DNA of 64,000 bases. It comes from Cellvibrionaceae bacterium (GTDB taxonomy: Bacteria; Pseudomonadota; Gammaproteobacteria; Pseudomonadales; Cellvibrionaceae). The notes below the pieces were generated by a model. That model made no database searches. It was not told where the DNA came from and was given only the letters and a program-made list of their open reading frames with translations. The DNA lies in contig JANPZW010000009.1 of NCBI GenBank assembly GCA_024707385.1, positions 124,001 through 188,000 of the forward strand, in the 5' to 3' direction. A program made the position numbers and the translations under genes. Positions 10,199-20,709 of the stretch are shown piece after piece. Each line of letters begins with the position of its first letter. Within the stretch, counting starts at the first letter, position 1.

Positions 10199-11316
10199 AA
10201 GTTATTTTTTTTGTGCCTCAGCTCTGTTCTGGAGGCGCGCAACAGGTAGCCATTCTGCTCTCATCCGCACTGGTCACAATGGGGCATGAAGTATATCTGG
10301 CTGCAGCAACACTTGACGGCAAGCTTTTACATAGAGTGAACCCCGCCTGCAAACACGCTGACCTAAAAGCCAAAAAGCCAATACAAGCCCAGAAGGAACT
10401 GGCAAACCTAATAAATAACATCAAACCAGACGCATTGATTTGCTTCGGAATTTATACAGGGATTGCTGCTGCACTTTCGAGGCGCGACTGGAAATACGAT
10501 CCTATTTTTATCATTCGTAACGAAAACAATTTAAGCATGGACTGGCGCCAAGGAACTTTTATAAACAGAATCTTAGGACCGATTCTTTCCAGGTGGTCTG
10601 CAAAAAGGGCTCATATCATTGCCGTATCGCATAGACTTGAGAACGCCACCAAGCAGTATCTAAAAATTTCGTCGGAAAGTATTACGACCATATTAAATCC
10701 CGTCATTGATGATTCAAACCCACTCATTCCGAGCAGCACTGCGCTGCACCCATGGCTAACGGATGACAAATACCCAACTTTTGTAGCCATGGGACGACTC
10801 GAATACCAAAAAGGATTCGACGTGCTTATTGATGCGTTTTCTCAACTTCAAGCAACATGCAGCGCCAGGCTCGTTATATTTGGCCAAGGTTCTTTACATG
10901 ACGACTTGCAACACAGAATAGATAAATACCGTCTTAGCGAAAAAATCGATTTGGCAGGCCACACAGATCATCCTTTAGAACACATGAAAAGGGCTCATGC
11001 ATTTGTCCTTAGCTCAAGGTTTGAAGGTTTCGGATTGGTATTGGTTGAAGCACTCAGGGCTGGGACTCGTGTCATTTCTACCGACTGTGAATACGGGCCA
11101 GCCGAAATATTGGAAAATGGTCGCTACGGAACGCTTGTTCCGGTAGACAATGTTGAAGAGCTGACCCTAGCAATGCGTGCTTCGCTTGGAGATGATCAAG
11201 CCAAACCATTACCGAACAATACTTGGTTCAAAAAATTCACCGCAGCCGAGGCTGCACAACAGCACATCTCTCTCATCAAGTCGTTGATTGCACACCGAAG
11301 TCAAGAAGCTGGTTGA
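10195..11316 (+). CDS. Glycosyltransferase family 4
   Basis: About 373 residues. The N-terminal segment FVPQLCSGGAQQVAILLS is a typical GT4 acceptor-domain start. The C-terminal domain has AMGRLEYQKGFDVLIDAF, and SSRFEGFGLVLVEALRAGTRVISTDCEYGPAEIL carries the E-x7-E catalytic motif. I chose GTG 10,195, which overlaps the previous stop, because it aligns with the usual beginning; ATG 10,180 would add five residues. Last plus-strand gene of the cluster, facing the minus-strand arm across an 11-nt gap at 11,317-11,327. Confidence 0.85.
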   Translation: MKVIFFVPQLCSGGAQQVAILLSSALVTMGHEVYLAAATLDGKLLHRVNPACKHADLKAKKPIQAQKELANLINNIKPDALICFGIYTGIAAALSRRDWKYDPIFIIRNENNLSMDWRQGTFINRILGPILSRWSAKRAHIIAVSHRLENATKQYLKISSESITTILNPVIDDSNPLIPSSTALHPWLTDDKYPTFVAMGRLEYQKGFDVLIDAFSQLQATCSARLVIFGQGSLHDDLQHRIDKYRLSEKIDLAGHTDHPLEHMKRAHAFVLSSRFEGFGLVLVEALRAGTRVISTDCEYGPAEILENGRYGTLVPVDNVEELTLAMRASLGDDQAKPLPNNTWFKKFTAAEAAQQHISLIKSLIAHRSQEAG

Positions 11317-11327
11317 CGAACTATAGA

Positions 11328-12221
11328 TCAAGGTCTTACTTGAGGGCCGACTCCGGAATTGCGAGCTTTTATAAAAAAGTCAGCAGTAGCAATCCACAAT
11401 CCTTTTAAAGGCACAAAGCAACGGAAACGCACGCACCGGAAGATTGCTCTACAGGGCAATACCAGCATACGACCAAGCAATGCCAAACAATATTCAGTCT
11501 TGCCATACATTAACTTGCGCCCAAGTAACAAATGGCCTTTATTAATGTGGTACTCGTAGAAGAGGGAACCATTTTTAGAGCTACCCGATCCCTCGTGTAT
11601 GACCACACTGTCCGGCACTTCAATACAAGCCTTTCCCAGTCGGGCCATTGTGGCTCCCAACATAACATCCTCACCATAGAAGAAAAAATCTTCATCAAAA
11701 AGATGTGAATGTGCAACTTGTGGGGCCAAAAGTATGCAAGCTCCAGTGAAGTACGAACACGAGCCCCACAGCGGCTTATGCGTCAGCACTGCTAAATACT
11801 TGTGATAGAAAAAACGCGGCGACTTTACCTCATGCCCAGGGACCGCGATAAAAGGTGCTGCAATGTCTGCGCCTTCAGCTATCGCATTCAGCAAATGAGC
11901 AAGGGCCCCCGGCTTTAATGTAGCGTCCGAATTGATTAGCAACACAGACTCCGCCCCCCGGTCTTGAATGCAAGCCAATGCGCGATTAACTCCGGTCGCG
12001 AACCCCAAATTGCGACCCTCATCTAACACTTTAACTAATATACCTGCCTCCCGTAGCGCTTCCAGGCCCGGACGCATCTGATTAAACGCCACACCTTCAT
12101 CTTCGGAGTTTTCCACTAAAACAATGTGCGAGATACCTTCAGCGCTCAAGGAATGCAGACATGCCAAGGTTTTGGCTGGTGTCCGATAATTCAATACTAC
12201 AGCCACGATATCCTGGAGCAT
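11328..12221 (-). CDS. Glycosyltransferase family 2 (rhamnosyltransferase-like)
   Basis: 297 residues, GT-A fold. It begins DIVAVVLNYRTPAKTLACLHSL and includes the SDATLKPGALAHLL metal/donor region (NSDA in place of DxD) and the later FDEDFFFYGEDVMLG block typical of WcaE/RfbF-like GT2 enzymes. Likely adds a sugar such as rhamnose to a lipid-linked acceptor; the donor is inferred only loosely. Last gene of the minus-strand arm, two bases after the neighbouring GT4 stop. Confidence 0.83.
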   Translation of the reverse strand: MLQDIVAVVLNYRTPAKTLACLHSLSAEGISHIVLVENSEDEGVAFNQMRPGLEALREAGILVKVLDEGRNLGFATGVNRALACIQDRGAESVLLINSDATLKPGALAHLLNAIAEGADIAAPFIAVPGHEVKSPRFFYHKYLAVLTHKPLWGSCSYFTGACILLAPQVAHSHLFDEDFFFYGEDVMLGATMARLGKACIEVPDSVVIHEGSGSSKNGSLFYEYHINKGHLLLGRKLMYGKTEYCLALLGRMLVLPCRAIFRCVRFRCFVPLKGLWIATADFFIKARNSGVGPQVRP

Positions 12222-12223
12222 GG

Positions 12224-13254
12224 CTATCTCTTTTTAGATGCCAAGGTAGTGTAGAGCTTTATATAGGAATCCATAGCTGCATTCCGATTGAAACGCTGCT
12301 CGGCTTGATGCTTGGCCTGAATACTCAGCCGTTGACGCAGGCCTGCGTCTTCAGCCAATCGCTTCACAGCCCCAACAGCTGCATTCACATCATCCTGATT
12401 GAAAAGCAAACCCGTTTCACCATCAATAACAAGCTCAGACAAAGATGACCCATTCGTACACACCACTGGCAAACCACAGGTTTGCGCCTCCAAAACAGCA
12501 TATCCAAATCCCTCTAAGCGAGAAGGGAAAAGGAGCGCATCGCATCTCTGATATGCCTGGACTAGCTCGTTCTCAGACTCCAACCAGCCAATCGACTTTA
12601 TATTCTGCGGCAAATCGGGATAACCCGGCATTTCATCAGCGTTTCTTGTATGCCATAACTCAAACCCGTCTCCCAGAGACGCCATAATCTTGGGGAGAAG
12701 ATCAGCACCCTTTCTTACACTCAAGCTTCCTACGAATAACAACCTAAACTTGTCACGCTTTTCTCGTTGCTGGGAAGACTTGAAAACAGACGGGTCCACC
12801 CAGTTGTAAATGACAGAAATATCATCACAACCAAAAACATCTTTTATCTTCTGTGCAGTATATTGACTTACTGCGGTGACAGAATCGGCTCTTTTAGCAA
12901 CATACGACTCAATGCCTTTTATCCAATATCTGTGATAGATTTTTTGAGCCTTGCTTTTGTAGGGACTAAAGTTGCGATCATGAACGCAATGATGAAACGT
13001 TGCCACAACAGGGAGATCAGAAGGTATAAATCGTCTGTGTAGCCATGAGTTAATATGAATCACACTTACCCAAGAGGGGGCTGAGGAATTGAAACGCTCC
13101 ACGGGGCATACTCTGCCTTTAAAGGCAGCCATGTTATTTCTGCACGAATACCACGATCATTCAGCGATGCCGCCAGCCTTTTCGTAAACACATCAGAGCC
13201 AGTTCTTGTTTGCACGGCAACAAACCAAACTCCAAATGGTTCACATATTTTCAT
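12224..13254 (-). CDS. Glycosyltransferase family 4 (frameshifted)
   Basis: The N-terminal piece (13,254 downwards) reads MKICEPFGVWFVAVQTRTGSDVF, a normal GT4 start with the G-S-D loop. It then runs to a stop in a second frame at a run of five G at 13,076-13,080. One frame over it continues with VSVIHINSWLHRRF, FVGSLSVRKGADLLPKI and PSRLEGFGYAVLEAQTCGLPVV, the donor-binding and E-x7-E motifs. Repaired length is about 343 residues, a little short for the family. Adjacent GT2 genes on both sides share the strand, with gaps of 2 nt. Confidence 0.8.
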
Positions 13255-13256
13255 GT

Positions 13257-14126
13257 TTAATCTTTATTGTCTTTGTAATATAGAGATGTAATCTGTTCAG
13301 AAATTAGCCCCATAAGAAAGATAACTATGGATGTTGTAAATAACAACAGCGCCATGTTCGTAAATCGACCATCAGCAATATAGGTGTATAAATAATAGGC
13401 TAAACCAGAAAAAAACAACATTAAACTTATTGGTGCAAACAATTTAAGGGGAGAAAACAGAGTTCCTATCTTAAATATAATTAACAAAAACCGGACACCA
13501 TCTTGCCAGATTCGAATGTGACTTTGAGTGCCCTCCACCCGCTTCATCACTTCGATCGGAACATAGGCTACCGAATAACCAGCACGGAAAAAGCTCATAG
13601 TGATTGTAGTGGGGTACGAAAACTTATTTGGCAACAAGCTAATAAATTCCAGAAACTTATCCTTACGCACCGCACGAAAGCCTGAGGTCAAGTCTTCGAC
13701 CCTGTGGCCAACCATCCAGGTGGCAAAACGATTGTAGAAGCGATTGGCAAAAGAGCGGTGTGCTCCCGCTTGACCTTTTTTATCACGCGCCCCTACCACC
13801 ATATCGTAATCAGTATCTAGGTGCTCCAGCAGTAATTTAATATCTTGCGGACGATGCTGACCATCTGCATCCATGCATACAACAATATCTCCAGTCGCCT
13901 CCCTCAACCCGCTTTTAATAGCCGCGCCATTACCCTTACTATAGGGGTGACTTACCAGCTTACACCCGAACCTTCTGACAACATCCGCCGTGTCGTCTGA
14001 CGATGCATCATTAACTACTATTACTTCAGCATTGGCGTGAAGCCTCAAAATCTCAGGTAAAATCAACGCTAGTCCTTTAGCTTCATTTTTTGCAGGCATA
14101 ACTATTGATATGCGCTCAGTCGCCAT
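13257..14126 (-). CDS. Polyprenyl-phosphate glycosyltransferase family 2
   Basis: 289 residues from ATG 14,126. The catalytic domain (about 1-220) opens with ISIVMPAKNEAKGLALILPEI and has VVCMDADGQHRP (DxDGQ), the DPM1/GtrB signature. The last ~70 residues hold two hydrophobic helices (LMLFFSGLAYYLYTYI, MALLLFTTSIVIFLMGLI). Enzymes of this layout load a sugar onto undecaprenyl phosphate to supply periplasmic GT-C enzymes. That fits the GT-C-like gene directly upstream, whose stop overlaps this start by 11 nt. The start was chosen because residues before it are leader-like. Confidence 0.83.
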   Translation of the reverse strand: MATERISIVMPAKNEAKGLALILPEILRLHANAEVIVVNDASSDDTADVVRRFGCKLVSHPYSKGNGAAIKSGLREATGDIVVCMDADGQHRPQDIKLLLEHLDTDYDMVVGARDKKGQAGAHRSFANRFYNRFATWMVGHRVEDLTSGFRAVRKDKFLEFISLLPNKFSYPTTITMSFFRAGYSVAYVPIEVMKRVEGTQSHIRIWQDGVRFLLIIFKIGTLFSPLKLFAPISLMLFFSGLAYYLYTYIADGRFTNMALLLFTTSIVIFLMGLISEQITSLYYKDNKD

Positions 14127-16067
14127 TATTTTCTCCCATACCATTAGGAAGGTCTTTTTTTATTAGCTCGAGGATTTCTTTAGCATTTCTCAAAGTGAAC
14201 TCATCTTCATTGTCTAGCTGCTTCGCAACCTGCAGGCCAATATCCAATCCCCTCGCCGCCCATTTAAGCTCCCCGTATGAAGCAAAAATTAAGGCCCTAT
14301 TAATTTTATACGCTAGCGGCAACAGTAACTCACTCCTGTTCCTCTCAAGCTCAATAGCAAGATCCCTGTCGCCAAAGTGTAACGCAGCGCGCAATTCCAG
14401 CTCATCCATTAATAAAACAGATAAATTACCTTGATATGCAGGATTATGACGATACGCTTCGAGCAACTGGCGATATCCCTCCAAACCTAGCAGCTTGCAC
14501 TCCCCAGAGACTGAAGCCGATAAAAGCTCTTTAAGAACCGGATAGAGACTCCAGTCTCTAGATTCATATTCAATACGCTTAGCCATGCCAGGCCAATCAG
14601 GCCGCTCACCATTATAGGTTTCACAAAATTCTAGGATAAAGCGCAATTCCGGAGTAACGTCATCGGATAGCTCAATAGCTCGTCGCGAAAACTCCATCGC
14701 TCTAGAATCATCTTCCCCATAAATAAGTGCCATGTGTGCTGCATGCTCATTCGCCCTGGATGACTGTGGATTCTCCTCCACCCACACTAATGCTGCCTGC
14801 ACGGGTTTCCCCCACAAATTTGCAGACATAAAAAGAAAAATAGAATATATAGCGAAAGAAATAATAATCAGGCTATTTTTAAGCAGGTGACTTCTAACAA
14901 GTAGAACAAGATTTACCAAAATGAAAACTATTCCCACGCTTGGCAAATAATTTCTGTGTTCAAATTTTAATTCAAGCATTATAAAAGTTGATTCTATAAC
15001 ATGAGATCCATAGAACCAAAAAACACCAAGGAAAACCCATGGCAACCGACTTCTCTGAAAGAAAGCAAATGCCATTAAGGCGGCATGAAATATGAACCAC
15101 AATAACGTGGTTATCGGTTCGAAAAAGATTACGTGACAAGGGGTAGTTATCATGAAAGACGCCGGAGGACTGCATGCTTGGGAGCACCAGCGACACAATA
15201 TAATCACCAACGACCCTCTGCTCCGTCCAAAAGCGCTCAATCATTGTGAAATTACGCCCATAAGTATTTTCTTGACCCGTTTGTAAATAGTCAATCAGGT
15301 GCACTAGAAACGTTTTAACAGGGTAGGCCAAAACGATAATGGCTGCCGGCACCACAGCAACCCAGATCAGCGACCGATGTAATTTGGTGCTATGGGGGTT
15401 AAGAGTCCGCAAATACATTTCCAAAATCAATATCTGGAGAGGCAATACAACTGCATTTTCTTTGCTGAGAACGGCTAATATCGATAGGCCGAATGCCACC
15501 AGCAACCCCACAAGCGCTTTTCTATACCGATAAGCCAATAACGCATTTCTCGCCTCAACATAGGCCAAGACTGTCAAGAGAGAGAAAGTTGCAGACAATA
15601 AAGTCATACGCTGGACGATGTAAAGCACTGACGAGGAATGTAGCGGATGGAGCACCCACAAAGTCGCTACAAGGAACTCAGGTGAACACCACCACGCACC
15701 ACGCACCCCAGCATGACCATACACAAGTTTTCTAGTCAGAAAAAATAAGATTGCTCCATTGAAAATGTGGATAAAAATATTTGTCAAAATAAAAGCAGGA
15801 GGATCGACCGGCCACGTATTGCTGTTAAGAAAAAAAAGTAAATAAGGTCACTGGTCGACCCGTGGGACCTGTAAGGCCCGACGATAAAAATAAGCTTAAC
15901 TTTTCGATGCTATCAATAACCCCCCAATTCCCCAGGGGTTTTAGGGAATTATAATCGTCAAACAGCAGAGGGCCGCTTAACCCAGGGAAATAAAGCAATA
16001 CTGCAGCAGCAAGGACGAAGAAAAAGGCAATATCTTCCGACTTTAGATGCAAACCTTTTAATTTCAC
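14116..16067 (-). CDS. GT-C-like multi-pass membrane protein beside pilA (two frameshifts)
   Basis: Reconstructed as about 650 residues from GTG 16,067. It opens with a helix then YFPGLSGPLLFDDYNSL and GRPVTLFTF, resembling the DDY/GRP motifs of TMTC-like GT-C glycosyltransferases that take sugars from polyprenyl phosphate. About ten helices follow, then a soluble C-terminal part (from about 350) of helical, TPR-like character. Two breaks must be bridged: an A-run at 15,830-15,837, and the A-run at 15,122-15,126, where LFRTD becomes LFFEPITT. Position behind pilA and next to a polyprenyl-phosphate loading enzyme suggests pilin or surface-glycan glycosylation, which is inference. Confidence 0.6.
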
Positions 16068-16087
16068 TTATCTACCCTGCTCAATAA

Positions 16088-16111
16088 ATAAAAAAGCCGC
16101 CTTGCGGCGGC
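16088..16111 (-). terminator. Rho-independent terminator after pilA
   Basis: Read on the minus strand: stem GCCGCC, loop GCAA, stem GGCGGC, then a run of T. It lies 40 bp after the pilA stop and 20 bp before the GT-C-like gene, so it would keep pilin mRNA far more abundant than the downstream gene. Confidence 0.8.
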
Positions 16112-16150
16112 CTTTCAATGCTAACTAACGTCATTTAACCTGTATTGCAA

Positions 16151-16579
16151 TTATCGGCAGCTTGATGGCAGATATTTAGATTCTATACTTCCTGGGGCAC
16201 ATGTCCATGAGACATTGCCCGTAGAATTTGCAGAGCCAGTATAGGTAAACGATTGACCCGCTGCAGCACCCAAATTAGATGCGCCAGACAACGTGATCGT
16301 AACGACGTTGTTAGCCACCCCAACACTCCCAACTACGGGGCTAGTAATATTTGCTGCAGTCGCCAAACCTGCGGGAGCATTTGTGGCGGGCCAAGATCCC
16401 CTTGAAATTCGATGTTCAGACACAGCAGTTTTTGCAGCAGCGGCAAAGCCAATTGCTTCGGTAACGCGAGCGCGGATGGTGTAATCCTGATAAGCCGGCA
16501 ACGCAACCGCAGCCAAAATACCGATGATCGCAACCACAATCATCAATTCAATTAATGTAAAACCTTGTTGTTTCTTCAT
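16151..16579 (-). CDS. pilA: Type IV major pilin
   Basis: 142-residue prepilin. The class III leader MKKQQG is followed by [25 protein letters not shown]: PilD cleaves between Gly6 and Phe7, and Glu at mature position 5 is present. The C-terminal D-region is closed by two cysteines (WTCAPG...PSSCR), the usual disulfide loop. ATG 16,579 was chosen because it gives the canonical leader and has AGAGGA eight bases upstream; a longer frame to 16,642 is not credible. Divergent from pilB, under a sigma-54-type promoter. Confidence 0.96.
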   Translation of the reverse strand: MKKQQGFTLIELMIVVAIIGILAAVALPAYQDYTIRARVTEAIGFAAAAKTAVSEHRISRGSWPATNAPAGLATAANITSPVVGSVGVANNVVTITLSGASNLGAAAGQSFTYTGSANSTGNVSWTCAPGSIESKYLPSSCR

Positions 16580-16621
16580 GGAGGTAATCCTCTGACCTTT
16601 GTTGGATGGTGAACGAGAGGA

Positions 16622-16637
16622 TACAAAGCGTGTGCCA
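16622..16637 (-). promoter_or_regulatory. Sigma-54-type promoter of pilA
   Basis: Minus-strand TGGCAC-N5-TTGT matches the -24/-12 consensus TGGCAC-N5-TTGC with one mismatch and the right spacing, 43 bp upstream of the pilA ATG. Pilin genes of Pseudomonas and relatives are RpoN/PilR dependent. pilR was not seen in the window. Confidence 0.65.
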
Positions 16638-16870
16638 AGCAAGCAAGCTTATGAATTTATTGATTTTTTCAGGTCCATCTTGATTTCCCGTTAACAGATT
16701 CTGCTATAGCTCTGAGCACTGCCTGGCATTTTGTGACACTTTATGTCACCCACTGCTCCGGCGGTGCTACGCTCCGGCAAGGCGCTAGACTAAACGCAAT
16801 AAACCTGTTGAAATGCCTGACCCGACTATAATAAGCCATAACAGTCCACCGACCCCGATATTTGATATCC

Positions 16871-18592
16871 ATGAATAGCCCCAATATCACAATCAGCGGC
16901 CTTGCTCGGCGTTTGGTTCGAGATGGCTTGATCGATGAAGATTTGGCCCGCCAAGCTATTGCCAGTGCGCAAAAAAATGGCCATCCCCTGCCCTTTGAAC
17001 TGATCGGGAAGGTAAGCGCAAAGGCAATATGCCAAGCCGCGTCGGACGAGTTTGGCACGCCCGTTTTTGATCTCGGCGCGATTCCCGCAGCCAACATCCC
17101 CAGCAAATTGGTGGACCCTAAACTGGTCGCCAAGCACAACGCTCTACCCTTATTTAAAAGAGGTAATCGGTTATTTGTTGCGGTGGTGGACCCCACTAAC
17201 CTGCATGCTCTCGATGAAATTAAGTTCAATACGGGCCTGACAACAGAAGCTATTGTTGTTGAGGCTGATAAGCTAGCCCCCCGAATTGATGCCTACCTCA
17301 ATGCCGCAGAAGAGACCTTGGGTGATGCCCTCGGTGGGCTGGATGAAGATGGCCTGGACGGCCTGGACATTGAAGCTGTCGATGAAAACAAGCCCAAAAC
17401 TGACGACTCCTCGGAAGTAGATGAGGCCCCCATTGTTCGATTTGTGAATAAAGTATTGCTTGATGCAATTAAGATGGGGGCATCAGATATTCACTTTGAA
17501 CCCTACGAAAAGATTTACCGAGTCCGCTTTCGCGTGGACGGCATTTTGCAGGAGATGGCACGCCCACCCGCCAACCTTGCCATTCGTTTGGCGGCGCGCT
17601 TAAAAGTGATGTCGCAGATGGATATCTCGGAGCGGCGCGTTCCCCAGGATGGGCGCATCAAGATGAAGATATCCAAAACACGCGCCATTGACTTTCGGGT
17701 CAACTCACTCCCTACTTTATTTGGCGAAAAAATCGTATTGCGCATTCTGGACCCATCGAGTGCCAAGCTTGGCATTGATGCGCTGGGATATGAGGACTTC
17801 CAGAAGAAGATGTATATGGACGCCTTGGCACAACCGCAAGGTATGATTCTGGTTACAGGCCCCACCGGTTCGGGCAAAACCGTTTCCCTCTATACCGGCC
17901 TTAATATTCTCAATACACCAGAACGCAATATTTCTACCGCAGAGGATCCAGTAGAGATCAACCTCGAGGGCGTCAACCAAGTTAACGTAAACACTAAGGT
18001 GGGCCTGACCTTTGCCGAAGCCCTGCGCTCCTTCCTGCGACAGGACCCGGATATCGTAATGGTGGGAGAAATTAGGGACTTAGAAACGGCAGAAATCGCC
18101 ATTAAAGCAGCACAGACCGGGCACTTGGTCTTGTCGACACTCCACACCAATAGCGCACCAGAAACTCTCACTCGTCTCCTAAACATGGGTGTTCCCACCT
18201 TTAACGTGGCCACCACTGTAAGCATTATTATTGCCCAGCGCTTAGCCCGCCGACTGTGTTCACACTGCAAGAAAGAAGCGAAAGATATTCCTGATGAGAT
18301 ATTAAAAGAAGAGGGATTCTTTGATATAGGGATACCAAAAGAGGCATTAACACTTTTCCATCCGGTTGGCTGCGACAAGTGCGTAAACGGTTATAAAGGA
18401 CGGGTCGGCGTCTATGAGGTAGTTCGCATCACGCCGGAAATTTCACGGATTATAATGGAAGGTGGCAACTCGATCCAAATCGCAGAGGCAGCCAAACGTG
18501 AAGGTTTTTTTGATCTTCGCACTGCAGCGCTGCGCAAAGCGGCAATTGGCCTCACCAGTCTTGAAGAAGCCAACCGCGTAACCAAGGATTAA
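16871..18592 (+). CDS. pilB: Type IV pilus extension ATPase PilB
   Basis: 573 residues. An N-terminal MshEN/T2SSE-N domain (about 1-150) is followed by the hexameric motor ATPase with Walker A GPTGSGKTVSLY (about 330), the Asp-box (SFLRQDPDIVMVGEIRD), the His-box (GHLVLSTLHTNSA) and the four-cysteine zinc motif CSHCKK...CDKCVNG. It powers pilus assembly at the inner membrane together with PilC. ATG 16,871 fits known PilB starts although no strong ribosome binding site is visible. pilC follows after 3 nt. Confidence 0.96.
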   Translation: MNSPNITISGLARRLVRDGLIDEDLARQAIASAQKNGHPLPFELIGKVSAKAICQAASDEFGTPVFDLGAIPAANIPSKLVDPKLVAKHNALPLFKRGNRLFVAVVDPTNLHALDEIKFNTGLTTEAIVVEADKLAPRIDAYLNAAEETLGDALGGLDEDGLDGLDIEAVDENKPKTDDSSEVDEAPIVRFVNKVLLDAIKMGASDIHFEPYEKIYRVRFRVDGILQEMARPPANLAIRLAARLKVMSQMDISERRVPQDGRIKMKISKTRAIDFRVNSLPTLFGEKIVLRILDPSSAKLGIDALGYEDFQKKMYMDALAQPQGMILVTGPTGSGKTVSLYTGLNILNTPERNISTAEDPVEINLEGVNQVNVNTKVGLTFAEALRSFLRQDPDIVMVGEIRDLETAEIAIKAAQTGHLVLSTLHTNSAPETLTRLLNMGVPTFNVATTVSIIIAQRLARRLCSHCKKEAKDIPDEILKEEGFFDIGIPKEALTLFHPVGCDKCVNGYKGRVGVYEVVRITPEISRIIMEGGNSIQIAEAAKREGFFDLRTAALRKAAIGLTSLEEANRVTKD

Positions 18593-18595
18593 TAT

Positions 18596-19807
18596 ATGGC
18601 TACACACGCTCCAGATATATTTCTCTACAAAGGCGTCGATAAAAAAGGCAAAAAAGTAGAGGGAGAAATCACTGGCACCAGCCCCGCGATCGTCAAGGCC
18701 CAACTGCTGAAGCAGGGGATTCGAGCGCAGAACGTGCGCAAGAAGCCCAAGCCTCTGTTTGGCGGAAAAAAGAAAATCAAACCGATGGATATCGCGATTT
18801 TCACCCGCCAGATGGCCACCATGATGAAAGCCGGCGTACCACTGGTGCAGAGCTTCGATATCGTGGCGGACGGGGTTGATAACCCCACTCTCGCCGAATT
18901 GATTCGTGCCATTCGAGAAGACGTGGCATCTGGCACAGGATTCGCTCCATCTTTACGGAAACATCCCAAATATTTTGATGATCTGTTCTGCAACCTAGTG
19001 GAATCCGGGGAGCAATCCGGCTCATTGGAAACCATGCTGGATCGTATCGCGACTTACAAGGAAAAGACTGAGCGCTTAAAAGCTAAAATCAAGAAGGCTA
19101 TGACCTACCCTATAGCGGTTGTTGTCGTCGCGGTTGTGGTGACCGGTATTTTGCTGGTAAAAGTAGTGCCGCAATTTGCCGAAACCTTTAGCAGCTTTGG
19201 CGCGGACCTGCCAGCATTTACTCTGTTCGTCTTGGGTTTATCCAATTTAGCCCAAGCTTACTGGCTGCAAGGACTAGCGATTATTATCGCCGCCGTTTTT
19301 ATTTTTAAGAGTTTGAAACAACGCAACAAATCTTTTGCTATAGCTTTGGATAAGCTGACACTGAGAATTCCCATTACAGGTCAAATCGTTTACCAATCCA
19401 TTATCGCCCGATTTGCCCGAACGCTCTCCACCACGTTTGCCGCAGGTGTCCCGCTGATTGATGCCTTGGAATCCGTTGCGGGCGCTACAGGCAATGCCAT
19501 TTATGAATCTGCCGTTTTGCGGGTTCGAGATGAGGTTTCCACAGGTACACAGCTGAACGTCGCCCTGCGGCAAACGAAGATGTTCCCATCCATGCTTCTG
19601 CAAATGACCACTATCGGCGAAGAGTCCGGCTCTTTGGACGAAATGCTGGACAAAGTGGCCAATTATTATGAGGAGGCAGTGGATAATCTGGTGGACAGCC
19701 TGACTTCATTGCTTGAGCCAATGATTATGTCGGTTCTTGGCATCCTTGTAGGCGGGCTGATGATTGCCATGTACCTGCCAATTTTCCAACTCGGCAACGT
19801 CGTTTAA
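18596..19807 (+). CDS. pilC: Type IV pilus inner-membrane platform protein PilC
   Basis: 403 residues with two GspF/T2SSF domains. The first carries FTRQMATMMKAGVPLVQSFDI, the second FARTLSTTFAAGVPLIDALE, each followed by hydrophobic helices (VVVVAVVVTGILLVKVVPQF and the final MSVLGILVGGLMIAMYLPIF). It links PilB motor action to pilin extraction. The last base is shared with the first base of pilD (TAATG), so the genes are translationally coupled. Confidence 0.96.
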   Translation: MATHAPDIFLYKGVDKKGKKVEGEITGTSPAIVKAQLLKQGIRAQNVRKKPKPLFGGKKKIKPMDIAIFTRQMATMMKAGVPLVQSFDIVADGVDNPTLAELIRAIREDVASGTGFAPSLRKHPKYFDDLFCNLVESGEQSGSLETMLDRIATYKEKTERLKAKIKKAMTYPIAVVVVAVVVTGILLVKVVPQFAETFSSFGADLPAFTLFVLGLSNLAQAYWLQGLAIIIAAVFIFKSLKQRNKSFAIALDKLTLRIPITGQIVYQSIIARFARTLSTTFAAGVPLIDALESVAGATGNAIYESAVLRVRDEVSTGTQLNVALRQTKMFPSMLLQMTTIGEESGSLDEMLDKVANYYEEAVDNLVDSLTSLLEPMIMSVLGILVGGLMIAMYLPIFQLGNVV

Positions 19808-20700
19808 TGTCATTTGCCGAAATCTACGAAATAGCGCCAACCACTGTATGGGTTGGCGTTGTTGTTTTGGGGCTTGCGGTCGGCAGCTTTTTAAATGTCG
19901 TGATCTATCGCCTGCCGGTGATGATGCAAAACGAGTGGCGCAGGGAATGCGACGAGTATTTGCGAGATCAGGGTCAACCACTCACGAAACAGACGAAATC
20001 CGAGCAAAAATTCAACCTCGCCTACCCCAACTCCCGCTGCCCCAAATGTGGCCATTCAATCAAGCCCTGGCAGAACATACCGGTTGTGAGTTATGTCCTG
20101 CTGAAGGGCGCTTGCGCAAATTGCAAAACCAAAATATCACCTCGCTACCCGATTATTGAAGCGAGCACCGCGTTGCTAGGTGCTTTGATCTTTTGGCATT
20201 TCGGCGCGAGCCCCCAAGCGCTTTTGGGACTTGTCCTTTTATGGTCTCTCATCAGCCTTACCATGATCGATGCCGATCACTACCTTCTGCCGGACAGTAT
20301 CACTTTGCCGCTGATGTGGCTCGGCATCATCGCCAATATGTTTGGCACTTACACCTCGCTGGAGAACTCGGTAATCGGCGCGATTGCCGGCTATCTGTCG
20401 CTCTGGACCCTGTATTGGGGCTTTAAACTGGCGACTGGCAAGGAGGGCATGGGCTATGGTGATTTCAAACTGCTGGCGGCCCTGGGCGCTTGGATGGGCT
20501 GGCAGTATCTGCCGCTGATTATCCTGCTGTCCTCCGCCGTAGGCGCCGTGCTCGGGATAGCCGCCATACTGCTGATGGGCCGGGATAAAGCCAAACCCCT
20601 ACCCTTCGGCCCCTACCTTGCGGTAGCTGGATTTATCGCGTTTATCTGGGGTGAAGAGCTGCTACAGCATTATCTGCAAGTGATGGATTTTTCCAGGTAG
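19807..20700 (+). CDS. pilD: Prepilin peptidase / N-methyltransferase PilD
   Basis: 297 residues, inner-membrane aspartyl protease that cleaves and N-methylates prepilins. The cytoplasmic zinc loop has CPKCGHS and CANCK. The catalytic aspartates are in MIDADHYLLPDSI and GYGDFKLLAALGAWMGW. About eight hydrophobic helices. In Pseudomonas and many relatives coaE lies between pilD and yacG; here yacG follows after 9 nt without it. Confidence 0.95.
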   Translation: MSFAEIYEIAPTTVWVGVVVLGLAVGSFLNVVIYRLPVMMQNEWRRECDEYLRDQGQPLTKQTKSEQKFNLAYPNSRCPKCGHSIKPWQNIPVVSYVLLKGACANCKTKISPRYPIIEASTALLGALIFWHFGASPQALLGLVLLWSLISLTMIDADHYLLPDSITLPLMWLGIIANMFGTYTSLENSVIGAIAGYLSLWTLYWGFKLATGKEGMGYGDFKLLAALGAWMGWQYLPLIILLSSAVGAVLGIAAILLMGRDKAKPLPFGPYLAVAGFIAFIWGEELLQHYLQVMDFSR

Positions 20701-20709
20701 ACCCAGCCA

